A stretch of DNA of 22,147 bases from Tannerellaceae bacterium (GTDB taxonomy: Bacteria; Bacteroidota; Bacteroidia; Bacteroidales; Tannerellaceae). Positions 1 through 7,666 of this stretch are shown here, in pieces; positions within the stretch are counted from its first letter, which is position 1; every line of letters begins with the position of its first letter. The stretch lies in contig JAISMW010000092.1 of assembly GCA_031276545.1 (NCBI GenBank), positions 1 through 22,147 of the forward strand, given 5' to 3'. Both the position numbers and the translations under genes were made by a program. Below the pieces are notes generated by a model that was not told the DNA's origin, made no database searches, and worked only from the letters and a program-made list of their open reading frames with translations.

Positions 1-123
1 AGTTTCCGGTCTTTTACTCTCCCATTCCTCTGTGAGACTTCCAGCGGTAAGACATATAACCTTCATCCTATATAACCTACAGTTATGCAGATGACGTCCC
101 GTCGGAACTTTTCGTACAACATC

Positions 124-600
124 ATACTGCATACAGCACAAACTTCAATCTCTTAAGCATAGAACTTGTGTACCGGTACACAAATCTCAACGTTGTAAGC
201 ATAGAACTTGTGTACCGGTACACAAACCTCAACGTTGTAAGCATAGAACTTGTGTACCGGTACACAAACCTCAACGTTGTAAGTATAGAACTTGTGTACC
301 GGTACACAAACCTCAACGTCGTAAGCATAGAACTTGTGTACCGGTACACAAACCTCAACGTTGTAAGCATGGAACTTGTGTACCGGTACACAAACCTCAA
401 CGTTGCAAGCATGGAACTCGTGTACCGGTACACAAACCTCAACGTTACAAGTATGGAACTTGTGTACCGGTACACAAACCTCAATGTTGCAAGCATGGAA
501 CTTGTGTACCGGTACACAAACCTAAACGTCGTAAGTATAGAACTTGTGTACCGGTACACAAGTCTTATCTGTATAGGATTGTGAGTATAGTACTTGGTAT
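124..600. repeat. 42-bp tandem array of ten 18-bp palindromes
   Basis: Ten copies of a 42-bp unit. Each unit is the perfect palindrome TTGTGTACCGGTACACAA plus a 24-bp spacer. The palindromes sit at 166-183, 208-225, 250-267, 292-309, 334-351, 376-393, 418-435, 460-477, 502-519 and 544-561; only the one at 418 has a change (T to C at its second base). The nine full spacers are nearly identical and most contain the small palindrome CAACGTTG. Degenerate copies flank the array at about 124-165 and 562-600. Because 42 is divisible by 3, long open frames (about 140 codons, GTG start inside the palindrome) exist on both strands. They are periodic artefacts and are not called. The first 120 bases of the window hold nothing else I recognise. 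Possible roles are a protein-binding array or repeated hairpins; none is proven. Confidence 0.95.
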
Positions 601-771
601 ATGATTATGCCGGTCAATGCCTACTTCCGACAGCATGAAACGACCTACGCCCGCCGCAATCCGAAATACCGGGGCGGCATGGACGCGATCGAAACCGCTG
701 TGCGGAAAAATGACGGACTCCATGCCACCTTCCCCGTCCTGCCGCAGGATGCGGCGTGGAGGGAGGGGTAG
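601..771 (+). CDS. doubtful small ORF (56 aa)
   Basis: An ATG-started frame of 56 codons lies directly after the repeat array. It contains a stretch beginning NAYFRQHETTYARRNPKYRG and ends WREG-stop inside the fold-back element at 713-783. The codons are GC-rich, as in the real genes nearby, and the composition is soluble and charged. I recognise no family. No clear promoter or ribosome binding site precedes it; a -10-like AT-rich stretch (GTATAG, TTGGTATA) lies close to the ATG but not at a convincing distance. It could be a genuine small protein, the tail of a decayed gene, or chance. An antisense frame over the same bases (565-774) is no more convincing. Confidence 0.25.
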   Translation: MIMPVNAYFRQHETTYARRNPKYRGGMDAIETAVRKNDGLHATFPVLPQDAAWREG

Positions 772-783
772 CATGGAGTCCGT
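713..783. repeat. 71-bp fold-back inverted repeat
   Basis: Perfect 13-bp terminal arms, ACGGACTCCATGC at 713-725 and its complement at 771-783, flank a second, imperfectly paired section. An inner 6-bp stem, GCCGCA/TGCGGC, closes on a GGA loop. The whole element is one long hairpin of two 34-base halves with several mismatches and G-T pairs in the middle. No T-run follows on either strand, so it does not look like a standard intrinsic terminator. It could be a small dispersed repeat element or a structured RNA end. Confidence 0.7.
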
Positions 784-838
784 TTCCGTAGGGGGGTTGT
801 CTCTTTAGAGGCGTCCCGGCGGAGGCCGTCTTTCCCGG

Positions 839-1030
839 CTATCTTTTGAAATTCTTATGGATAAGGAGGGCTATGAGCAGCAGATTGAAAACCAGCACAC
901 CGCCGCAGCAGGCAAAGTAGAAGGCCATCCAGGGTCTCTCCGTTCTCAGCACAAAATAGGCTGTGACCGAGGCCAGAGCCGTCAGGATGCCCAGTCCGGC
1001 GAGGATGTAGAGGATTGTTTTCTTTTTCAT
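839..1030 (-). CDS. small two-helix membrane protein
   Basis: A 63-aa protein with two hydrophobic segments, about residues 5-26 (ILYILAGLGILTALASVTAY) and 35-57 (MAFYFACCGGVLVFNLLLIA), joined by a short loop containing RTERPW and ending in a basic tail (HKNFKR). The N-terminus MKKK is positive, which favours both ends in the cytoplasm. The start lies 8 bases after the stop of the TlpA-like gene on the same strand, so the two are probably co-transcribed, with this gene second. I do not recognise a named family. Its position suggests some link to the envelope thioredoxin-like lipoprotein, but this is inference from adjacency only. The reading frame is well defined and ATG-started, and the hydrophobic pattern is not expected by chance. 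Confidence 0.75.
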   Translation of the reverse strand: MKKKTILYILAGLGILTALASVTAYFVLRTERPWMAFYFACCGGVLVFNLLLIALLIHKNFKR

Positions 1031-1038
1031 GCGGGGGA

Positions 1039-2145
1039 TTACTGAAAGAGTGTAGCCAGGGTGGCGCTCAGGTCTTCATCGGACAGGTTTTTGGCGATGA
1101 TGACGCCTTCCCGGTCTACCAACACGGTGTGGGGGATGCTGTTCACGCCGTACAGCGCGGCTCCGGCGCTGTTCCAGTATTGGAGGTCGGACATTTGAGG
1201 CCAGCTAATCTGAAGCTCTTCGACGCCTTTCACCCAGGCTTCTTGTGTACGGTCAAGGGAGACGCCCACGATTTCGAATCCTTTGTCTTTGTACTGCGCG
1301 TATATCTCCCGCAGGTAGGGCACGGAGCGCCGGCAGGGAGGACACCAGGAAGCCCAGAAGTCTATCAGCGTGATCTTCCCGGTTCCGACGTAGTCCGACA
1401 GTTTGCAGGGGCGGTTCTGCGGGTCGGTCATTTCGAAGTCGGTAAACGTCTTGCCGACGGCTACCTTTTCGAGTACGGCCAGGTGTGTGATGCGTTTGTC
1501 TATTCCGGGGGCGGCTTTAAATACTTCGCCTGCCACGGCGATGATTTCGCGCTGGTCGGCTTCCGGCAGGATGTAGCGGCTGTCGTAGAACACCTTTGCG
1601 CCGGTCCAGCTATTGCTGTGGCTCAGGATATAGTCCTTGTGGATGGCGGCGGCCTGGCGGTCCAGGGCGTTCAGGGCGGCTTCGGCTGCGCGGATGGCGG
1701 CTTCGTTGCTGCCCTCCGGTTGTGCCTGATTGCCGTACAGCTCTTCCAACTTGCGGACGTAGGCCGTCAGTTCGTTATTCTCCGGAGAGCCTTCCACGGA
1801 GGAATTTTCGCCGAGGCGTACCGTCAGTTCCGAATTGTCGAGCACAAACCAGGGGGCGTAGGGTTTGAATCCTCCGGATATTCCCCGCTGCGCATCGACC
1901 GTCCCGTCGGCCAGACGCAGACAGGCCAGCAGGGGCGTGTCCTGTACGCCTTTTAGCGTAAACGAACCGCCGGCAACCTGTGCGCTGTCCAGCGGCGCTG
2001 CATCGGGAATGTCGCAGGCATAGAGATAAACGTATTTCCCGTCCAAATCGGGACGGTCTACCGTACCGGCGATGCGAAAGCCCCGGTTTCCGTTGCATGA
2101 TGCCAGGCACAAAAGCATGGCGGCGAAAGTGAAAATCTTCTTCAT
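1039..2145 (-). CDS. TlpA/ResA-like thiol-disulfide oxidoreductase lipoprotein (DUF4369 type)
   Basis: A 368-aa envelope protein. The N-terminus MKKIFTFAAMLLCLASC is a lipoprotein signal with lipobox LASC, so Cys17 should be the lipidated residue. Residues about 20-110 match the beta-rich DUF4369 domain usual in Bacteroidota (GFRIAGTV, GKYVYLY, DSAQVAGGSFTLKG). A helical linker covers about 120-230, and a thioredoxin fold of the AhpC-TSA/TlpA kind runs from about 235 to the end. The redox motif is WCPPC with Cys268 and Cys271 (FWASWCPPC), and the cis-proline loop is SIPHT. Such proteins reduce or exchange disulfides outside the cytoplasm; the substrate is not known here. It is the first gene of a minus-strand unit with the small membrane protein, and is divergent from the C69 dipeptidase. 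The length is normal for the family. Confidence 0.92.
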   Translation of the reverse strand: MKKIFTFAAMLLCLASCNGNRGFRIAGTVDRPDLDGKYVYLYACDIPDAAPLDSAQVAGGSFTLKGVQDTPLLACLRLADGTVDAQRGISGGFKPYAPWFVLDNSELTVRLGENSSVEGSPENNELTAYVRKLEELYGNQAQPEGSNEAAIRAAEAALNALDRQAAAIHKDYILSHSNSWTGAKVFYDSRYILPEADQREIIAVAGEVFKAAPGIDKRITHLAVLEKVAVGKTFTDFEMTDPQNRPCKLSDYVGTGKITLIDFWASWCPPCRRSVPYLREIYAQYKDKGFEIVGVSLDRTQEAWVKGVEELQISWPQMSDLQYWNSAGAALYGVNSIPHTVLVDREGVIIAKNLSDEDLSATLATLFQ

Positions 2146-2175
2146 ATTTCTTTCTGTTATAAATTAATCAGGGCG

Positions 2176-2183
2176 CAAAGTTA
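2176..2183 (-). promoter_or_regulatory. -7 box of the TlpA-like gene
   Basis: On the minus strand this reads TAACTTTG, a match to the Bacteroidota -7 consensus TAnnTTTG, about 30 bases upstream of the TlpA-gene start. The -33 element is weak. It lies in the 108-bp divergent region shared with the C69 gene. Confidence 0.55.
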
Positions 2184-2198
2184 TGCGATTATCCGGTA

Positions 2199-2226
2199 TT
2201 TCTACGGGATAAAATACATACTTTTG
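2199..2226 (+). promoter_or_regulatory. promoter of the C69 dipeptidase gene
   Basis: TACTTTTG at 2219-2226 matches the TAnnTTTG -7 box. A TTTC at 2199-2202 is a candidate, slightly close, -33 element. The predicted transcript start is near 2233, about 20 bases before the ATG at 2254. Confidence 0.6.
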
Positions 2227-2253
2227 CCCGAAACACATTAATTTATATAAGAC

Positions 2254-3900
2254 ATGAGAAACAAATGGATCACAGTGGCTGCGTGTGCAGCCTTGCTGGC
2301 AGGCGGCGGGGAAGCCGTTGCCTGTACGGATTTGCTGGTGGGGAAGAAAGCCTCCACGGACGGGTCGGTCATCATCAGTTATGCGGCAGACTCGCACAGT
2401 CTGTACGGCGAACTGTATCACTGGCCGGCCGCCGTATGGCCCAAAGGGGCTATGCTCGACGTAACGGAATGGGATACGGGCAAGCCCTTGGGGAGGATTC
2501 CGCAGGTAGAACGCACGTATTCGGTCATTGGCAATATGAACGAATACCAGGTGGCCATTACGGAAAGTACCTGGGGAGGACGCCGCGAACTGATGGACTC
2601 CACCGGCATCCTGGACTACGGCAGCCTGATATACATCGCGCTTCAGCGCTCGCGGACAGCCCGCGAAGCCATCCGCGTAATGACCTCCCTGGTGGAGGAA
2701 TACGGATACTGCAGCGGCGGGGAAACCTTCTCCGTCGCCGATAAGAACGAAGTCTGGATCATGGAAATGACCGGCAAGGGAGCCGGTCGCAAAGGCGCCG
2801 TATGGGTAGCCATCCGCATCCCCGACGACTGTATTTCGGCTCATGCCAACCAGGCGCGTATCCGGCAAATCCCTTTCGAAGACAGGGAGAACTGCCTGTA
2901 TGCTCCCGATGTGGTTACCGTGGCGCGCGAAAAAGGCTATTTCAGCGGCGAGGACAAAGACTTCAGTTTTGCCGGAGCCTACAATCCCTACGACTTCAGC
3001 GGACTGCGCGGCTGCGAAGCCCGTGTATGGTCGTTCTTCCGCAAGTACGACCCAACGATAGACCGGTATGCCGACTTTATCAAAGGAGACCCGTCCAAAG
3101 AACCCATGCCTCTGTACATCAAACCCGACCGCAAGCTCTCGGTACAGGACGTACAGCAGGCCATGCGCGACCATTACGAGGGTACCGACCTTGATATGAC
3201 CCGCGACGCCGGCGCCGGCCCGTATAAAGTACCCTATCGCTGGCGTCCGATGAACTTTACGGTAGACGGCAAAACCTACTTGAACGAACGTGCCATCGCC
3301 ACGCAGCAGACCGGCTTTGTGATTGTCCCCCAGATGCGCAACTGGCTGCCCGACGAAGTGGGCGGTATCCTGTGGTTCGGCGTCGACGATGCGGATATGG
3401 CGGTCTTTACCCCTCTGTACAGTTCCATGCTGGCCTCCCCGGAATGTTATCGGGTGGGCAACGGGGATATGTACGAATTTTCGTGGACCTCGGCTTTCTG
3501 GATTCACAACTGGGTGGCCAATATGGCATACCATAAGTACAGCTTCATGATAGAAGATATCCGCCGCGTGCAGGGCGAACTGGAGAACAGCTACCGGGAG
3601 ATGATCCCGGCCATTGACAGGGCTGCCCTGGAACTGCACGGCAAAGACCCGGCGGAAGCCCGGCAGTTTCTGACCTGGTTCGGCGCCACAACCGCCCAGA
3701 GCGCTACCGCCCGCTGGAAAAAGCTGGGCGAATACCTGCTGGTGAAATACATCGACGGCAATGTGAAGCGGGAAGAAGGGGGACAGTTCAAACGCAATCC
3801 GTACGGACAGCCCGCCTCGCCCTCCTTCCCCGGCTACGACGAAGCGTACTACCGCAGCATCGTGGCCGGCGCCGGCGACCGCCTGCGGGTGAAGGAGTGA
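2254..3900 (+). CDS. secreted C69-family dipeptidase
   Basis: A 548-aa protein of peptidase family C69 (PepD-like, N-terminal-nucleophile hydrolase fold). The first 23 residues form a short signal or propeptide ending AVA; Cys24 in ACTDLLVGKKASTDGSVI is the expected nucleophile, exposed by cleavage before it. Other family stretches are visible: SYAADSHSLYGE, RTYSVIGNMNEYQVAITEST, YCSGGETFSVADKNEVWIME and SAHANQARI. The family hydrolyses dipeptides, and in Bacteroidota these proteins are usually exported and serve peptide nutrition. The gene stands alone: its own promoter lies in the divergent region upstream, and ppdK converges on it downstream. The length is typical. The ATG at 2254 is chosen because it gives the signal sequence and sits just after the promoter. 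Confidence 0.92.
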   Translation: MRNKWITVAACAALLAGGGEAVACTDLLVGKKASTDGSVIISYAADSHSLYGELYHWPAAVWPKGAMLDVTEWDTGKPLGRIPQVERTYSVIGNMNEYQVAITESTWGGRRELMDSTGILDYGSLIYIALQRSRTAREAIRVMTSLVEEYGYCSGGETFSVADKNEVWIMEMTGKGAGRKGAVWVAIRIPDDCISAHANQARIRQIPFEDRENCLYAPDVVTVAREKGYFSGEDKDFSFAGAYNPYDFSGLRGCEARVWSFFRKYDPTIDRYADFIKGDPSKEPMPLYIKPDRKLSVQDVQQAMRDHYEGTDLDMTRDAGAGPYKVPYRWRPMNFTVDGKTYLNERAIATQQTGFVIVPQMRNWLPDEVGGILWFGVDDADMAVFTPLYSSMLASPECYRVGNGDMYEFSWTSAFWIHNWVANMAYHKYSFMIEDIRRVQGELENSYREMIPAIDRAALELHGKDPAEARQFLTWFGATTAQSATARWKKLGEYLLVKYIDGNVKREEGGQFKRNPYGQPASPSFPGYDEAYYRSIVAGAGDRLRVKE

Positions 3901-3914
3901 AAGAAGGGGAGAGC

Positions 3915-3948
3915 AAAAAAAGGTGCGTCAAAAGACTTGACGCACCTT
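3915..3948 (-). terminator. intrinsic terminator of ppdK
   Basis: A 12-bp perfect stem (AAGGTGCGTCAA / TTGACGCACCTT, 3920-3931 with 3937-3948) has a 5-base loop. Read on the minus strand it is followed at once by a run of T (the A run at 3915-3921 on the plus strand). It lies 24 bases beyond the ppdK stop. For the converging C69 gene the stem is present but only a poor T-tract follows, so it may act weakly in both directions. Confidence 0.88.
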
Positions 3949-3972
3949 ACAAAAAGTGAAAGCTATGGTCTG

Positions 3973-6693
3973 TTATCCTTCAATCGCTGCCTGGGCTGCG
4001 GCTACCCGTGCGATGGGCACGCGGTAGGGAGAGCAGGAAACGTAATTTAATCCTACACGGTGACAGAACTTCACGGAAGAGGGTTCGCCGCCATGTTCGC
4101 CGCATATACCGCATTTAAGGTCGGGGCGAACGGTACGTCCTTTTTCGGTAGCCATGCGTACCAGTTGTCCGACGCCGTTTTGATCCAGTACCTGGAAGGG
4201 GTCGGACTTGAGGATCTTCTTTTCGAGGTAAACCGGCAGAAAAGAGGCGATGTCGTCGCGCGAATATCCGAAGGTCATTTGTGTGAGGTCGTTCGTACCG
4301 AACGAGAAAAATTCGGCGACCGAGGCAATACGGTTGGCCGTCAGTGCGGCGCGCGGTATTTCGATCATCGTCCCCACCTTGTAGTCGATGCTCTGTCCTG
4401 TTTCTTCAAACAGCCGGGCGGCAGTGGCGCGGATTATTTTTTCCTGTTCGGAAAATTCATAGAGTATGCCTGTGAGCGGCACCATGATTTCGGGGTAGGT
4501 CGTGACGCCTTCCTTCTTGAGCGTGAGTGCGGCTCCGAGGATGGCTCTTGTCTGCATTTCGGTGATTTCGGGATAGGTATTTCCCAGACGGCATCCGCGG
4601 TGTCCGAGCATCGGATTGGATTCGTGAAGGGCTTCAACGCGCTGCACCACGATGGAAACATCCACTCCCATGGCGTCGGCCAGTTCCTGCTGCCCCTTCG
4701 GGTCGTGGGGGACAAATTCGTGCAGCGGCGGGTCGAGCAGGCGCACCGTCACGGGATAGCCGGCCATGGCGCGGAAAATCCCTTCGAAGTCTGCTTGCTG
4801 GAAGGGCAGGAGTTTGCTAAGCGCCTTTTTGCGCGCCTCGGTGTTTTCGGCCAGAATCATTTCGCGCATCGCCTTGATTTTTTCTCCTTCAAAGAACATG
4901 TGTTCCGTGCGGCACAATCCGATGCCCACGGCTCCGAATGTGCGTGCCTGCTGTGCATCGTGCGGTGTATCGGCATTGGTGCGGACAGACATCCGGGTGT
5001 ATTTGTCGGCCAGTTGCATGAGTTCGTTGAAATCGCCGGTGAGTTCGGGGTCCTGTGTGGGTATCTGTCCTTCAAATACCTGCCCTGTTGTTCCGTTGAT
5101 GGAGATAAAGTCTCCTTCGCGGAACACTTTTCCATCCACTTCCATGGTTTTCTTCTTATAGTCGATGATCAAAGCGCCTGCACCGGAGACGCAGCATTTG
5201 CCCATTCCGCGGGCTACGACGGCGGCGTGCGAGGTCATTCCTCCCCGGGCAGTCAGGATGCCTTCGGCGGCAGCCATTCCGGCGAGGTCTTCGGGTGAAG
5301 TTTCGATACGCACCAGCACCACTTTTTTGCCTCCCTTATACCAGGCTGCGGCATCGTCGGCGAAGAAAACGATTTGTCCGGTGGCGGCGCCCGGCGAGGC
5401 GGGCAGGCCTTTCACCAGCACGCGGGCTTTCTTCAGCGCCGTTTTGTCGAATACGGGATGCAGCAGTTCGTCCAGTTTGTTGGGTTCGATGCGCAGGAGG
5501 GCTGTTTTTTCGTCTATCATTCCCTGGCGCAGCAAGTCCATGGCGATTTTCACCATTGCGGCGCCGGTACGTTTTCCGTTTCGGGTTTGGAGGAACCAGA
5601 GTTTGCCTTCTTGTACGGTAAATTCCATGTCCTGCATGTCGCGGTAATGGTTTTCGAGCTTGGTCTGTATGGTGTCGAGTTCCCGGTATATTTCGGGCAT
5701 GGCTTCTTCCATGGAAGGATATTTTGCGGCACGTTCATCTTCGGGGACAGTAGCCCGTTCGGCCCATATTTTCGATCCGGCTTTTGTTATCTGCTGCGGT
5801 GTGCGGATACCGGCTACCACGTCTTCTCCCTGGGCATTAATCAAGTATTCGCCGTTGAATACATCTTCACCGCTTCCGGCATCGCGCGAGAAGCAAACGC
5901 CCGTTGCCGAGGTATTGCCCATATTCCCGAACACCATCGCCTGTACGGACACGGCTGTGCCCCATTCGGCCGGGATGCCTTCCATCTTGCGATAGAGTAT
6001 AGCCCGTTCGTTCATCCAGGAATCGAATACGGCGCATACGGCTCCCCAGAGCTGCTCGTAGGCATTGGTGGGGAAGTCTTTGCCGGTGCGTTCCTTTACG
6101 GCGGTTTTGAATTTGGCGACAAGCTGTTTCAGGTCTTCCACTTCCAGTTCGTTGTCCAGTTTTACACCTTTTACAGCCTTTACTTCTTCAATGATTTCTT
6201 CAAACGGGTCGATGTCTTCCTTGTTGGTTGGTTTCATGCCGAGCACCACGTCACCGTACATCTGCACGAAGCGGCGGTACGAATCCCAGGCAAAGCGGGG
6301 GTTTCCGGTTTTACGTGCAAGTCCTTCCACTACGTCGTCGTTCAGTCCCAGGTTCAGTATGGTGTCCATCATGCCCGGCATGGAAGCGCGGGCTCCGGAG
6401 CGCACGGAAACCAGCAGAGGATTGTCCACATCTCCAAACTGGGAGTTCATTAAGTGTTCGATGTTTGTGATGGCTTTTTTCACTTCATCCTGCAAGAGTT
6501 CTACTACTTTGTTCTTTCCCAGTTCGTAGTATTCGGAACAAACATCGGTTGTAATGGTGAATCCCGGCGGGACAGGTACACCAATCAGATTCATTTCAGC
6601 AAGGTTGGCACCTTTTCCTCCGAGCAGATTTTTCATGTCTGCTCTACCTTCGGCTTTTCCATTTCCGAAGGTGTATACTCTTTTCTTTATCAT
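3973..6693 (-). CDS. ppdK: pyruvate, phosphate dikinase
   Basis: A 906-aa cytoplasmic enzyme that interconverts pyruvate + ATP + Pi and phosphoenolpyruvate + AMP + PPi, linking glycolysis and gluconeogenesis. The N-terminal ATP-grasp part begins YTFGNGKAEG, KNLLGGKGANLAEM. The central phosphohistidine domain carries GGMTSHAAVVARGMGK, with the phosphorylated His at about 489. The C-terminal PEP/pyruvate barrel includes GLCRTEHMF, HRGCRLG and, near residues 861-868, CGICGEHGG with the catalytic Cys864. The length matches the bacterial family (about 870-910). The gene is monocistronic, with its own promoter and terminator. The ATG at 6693 is supported by the promoter 49 bases upstream. All key motifs are intact. 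Confidence 0.97.
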   Translation of the reverse strand: MIKKRVYTFGNGKAEGRADMKNLLGGKGANLAEMNLIGVPVPPGFTITTDVCSEYYELGKNKVVELLQDEVKKAITNIEHLMNSQFGDVDNPLLVSVRSGARASMPGMMDTILNLGLNDDVVEGLARKTGNPRFAWDSYRRFVQMYGDVVLGMKPTNKEDIDPFEEIIEEVKAVKGVKLDNELEVEDLKQLVAKFKTAVKERTGKDFPTNAYEQLWGAVCAVFDSWMNERAILYRKMEGIPAEWGTAVSVQAMVFGNMGNTSATGVCFSRDAGSGEDVFNGEYLINAQGEDVVAGIRTPQQITKAGSKIWAERATVPEDERAAKYPSMEEAMPEIYRELDTIQTKLENHYRDMQDMEFTVQEGKLWFLQTRNGKRTGAAMVKIAMDLLRQGMIDEKTALLRIEPNKLDELLHPVFDKTALKKARVLVKGLPASPGAATGQIVFFADDAAAWYKGGKKVVLVRIETSPEDLAGMAAAEGILTARGGMTSHAAVVARGMGKCCVSGAGALIIDYKKKTMEVDGKVFREGDFISINGTTGQVFEGQIPTQDPELTGDFNELMQLADKYTRMSVRTNADTPHDAQQARTFGAVGIGLCRTEHMFFEGEKIKAMREMILAENTEARKKALSKLLPFQQADFEGIFRAMAGYPVTVRLLDPPLHEFVPHDPKGQQELADAMGVDVSIVVQRVEALHESNPMLGHRGCRLGNTYPEITEMQTRAILGAALTLKKEGVTTYPEIMVPLTGILYEFSEQEKIIRATAARLFEETGQSIDYKVGTMIEIPRAALTANRIASVAEFFSFGTNDLTQMTFGYSRDDIASFLPVYLEKKILKSDPFQVLDQNGVGQLVRMATEKGRTVRPDLKCGICGEHGGEPSSVKFCHRVGLNYVSCSPYRVPIARVAAAQAAIEG

Positions 6694-6741
6694 ATCACGT
6701 ATATTAATTAGTAATTGTTATCTCAGGGTCACAAAAGTGTA

Positions 6742-6749
6742 CAAAGATA
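6742..6749 (-). promoter_or_regulatory. -7 box of ppdK
   Basis: On the minus strand this reads TATCTTTG (TAnnTTTG), 48 bases upstream of the ppdK ATG. A TTTTG lies 14 bases further upstream, closer than the usual 19-20, so the -33 element is uncertain. Confidence 0.6.
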
Positions 6750-6806
6750 AACATATTTAGATGCAAAACGAATATTCTCTTCACAAAATCCGGGTGGCCT
6801 CTCCCT

Positions 6807-7152
6807 TTGTCTGAAAAAAGATTTGCCACAGGATGCAGCAAAAGTCCGGCAGAAGAGGAGCCTGTTCCGGAGGTATCGGACGGCAGGATTTATTTAAAGG
6901 AATCCGACCTGGAGAAAGCGAAAACCTTGGCGGCAGGCTGCAGGAAAACCGTGCCGGAAGGCCGTTATCTGGCGCTCTCATCTTACTGGAAAGCAACGCG
7001 ACACGCTGCTTTATACCTCGCCCGGATATCCTCCCCTTGATTCGCTGTATGCCGTAAGGATAAGCGATGAGGAGTTTGAGAGGAAAAGGCAGGAGGTTCT
7101 GTTAAACAGTGTCTTTTCCCTGTCAGGGTATAGCCCGGAAATAAACAACTGA
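6807..7152 (+). pseudogene. frameshifted, 5'-truncated remnant of an unknown gene
   Basis: Two plausible coding frames join into one protein-like sequence. The first runs from about 6807 to 6998 (SEKRFATGCSKSP, PEVSDGRIYLKESDLEKAK, RYLALSSYWKATR). A shift of frame near 6995-7003 then gives DTLLYTSPGYPPLDSLYAV, RISDEEFERKRQEVLLNS and SLSGYSPEINN, ending in TGA at 7150-7152. No ATG starts the first part; the frame is open upstream to near the ppdK promoter and only a TTG at 6807 is available. The natural continuity across the shift, and the lack of a start, argue for a decayed gene tail rather than a live small gene. I do not recognise the family. A sequencing error at the shift point is possible. 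Confidence 0.45.
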
Positions 7153-7282
7153 CAGTCAGTCAAATGAAAACCCTGATTTAGGTTGACTGTTTAGCAGCCT
7201 TATCGCGTAGAAGAGTTGACTCGGATTAATAACTATACCTGATATTTGTTTACTCTTTGCGTCTTACTTTTCCATCGCTTCG

Positions 7283-7444
7283 CTATCTCGCCAGGGCAAG
7301 CCCGGCAGAAGGATAAGGGATAGAAGTAGCCCGCGTAGCTTCCTTGTTAATGGCGAACACTTCAGGATTTGCCCAGTTGGGCACAGACTGTAAAAAGGCG
7401 CCCATAGTCAGCAAGAGCAATGAAAATATGAATCCTTTCTTCAT
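7283..7444 (-). pseudogene. N-terminal stub of a GH2-family beta-galactosidase-like protein
   Basis: A 53-aa frame starts MKKGFIFSLLLLTMGAFL, a signal peptide, followed by NWANPEVFAINKEATRATS and IPYPSAGLALA, then R and a stop. This is how secreted Bacteroidota glycoside hydrolase family 2 beta-galactosidases begin (compare the DWENPxVxxxN start of LacZ), and such proteins normally continue with SPWxxSLNGxWKF and about 1000 more residues. None of the three frames after the stop shows that continuation, so only the first exported segment remains. An in-frame upstream ATG at 7483 would add 13 residues, but the MKKG start gives the better signal peptide. Family assignment rests on memory of the N-terminal pattern. 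Confidence 0.55.
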
Positions 7445-7533
7445 GACATCAGATTTTTTTGTGAATAAATTTAATCGTTTCACAAAATACGGTTATTACC
7501 CGGAAAGCCATCAAAAAGCGCCGCTATTTTAGC

Positions 7534-7561
7534 GAACAGTGAATAACGAACAGCGAATAAC
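7534..7561. repeat. 14-bp direct repeat
   Basis: Two adjacent 14-bp copies, GAACAGTGAATAAC and GAACAGCGAATAAC, differ at one base. They resemble the low-complexity GAATAAC-type intergenic repeats common in Bacteroidota. No function can be assigned. Confidence 0.75.
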
Positions 7562-7618
7562 GGTGTCCTGTGTATCTGCTTCCAGAAACCTGTAGAACAA
7601 AGGAGAAGAGCATCCGGT

Positions 7619-7636
7619 ATACCGTCAACATGGTAT
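7619..7636 (+). promoter_or_regulatory. 18-bp dyad operator candidate, copy 1 (sulfite reductase gene)
   Basis: ATACCGTCAACATGGTAT is an imperfect dyad with ATACC and GGTAT arms around 8 bases. Its exact reverse complement occurs at 10056-10073. It ends 22 bases before the TATTTTTG -7 box at 7659, so its right arm covers the -33 position of the promoter. A regulator bound here could activate in place of a good -33 box, or repress. Confidence 0.65.
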
Positions 7637-7666
7637 TGACTGCTGCGGGAAACAGGAATATTTTTG
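7635..7666 (+). promoter_or_regulatory. promoter of the sulfite reductase-TusA gene
   Basis: The -7 box TATTTTTG lies at 7659-7666, and an ATTG at 7635-7638 is 20 bases upstream as a -33-like element (consensus TTTG). The predicted start point is near 7673, about 29 bases before the ATG at 7702. This is why the upstream GTG at 7570 is rejected as a start. Confidence 0.65.

Noticed and set aside
166..561. CRISPR-like array
   Set aside because: The spacers are nearly identical to each other, the repeat is a short perfect palindrome, and no cas gene is present. It is a simple tandem repeat.
122..584. Long open frames on both strands through the left array (138 and 145 codons)
   Set aside because: They exist only because the 42-bp unit is divisible by 3 and lacks stops. 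Both start at a GTG in the palindrome, encode 14-residue repeats, and the base changes show no coding bias.
1015..1956. 313-codon plus-strand frame over the TlpA-like gene
   Set aside because: Antisense shadow of a gene with clear lipobox and WCPPC motifs; its own translation shows no family features.
2164..3639. 491-codon minus-strand frame over the C69 gene
   Set aside because: Antisense shadow in GC-rich coding sequence; the plus-strand product has the family nucleophile and motifs.
4060..6453. Two long plus-strand frames over ppdK
   Set aside because: Antisense shadows of a highly conserved gene with all catalytic motifs.
7154..7195. Terminator from CAGTCAA ... TTGACTG
   Set aside because: Only 7 bp of stem with an 18-base loop and no proper T-run.
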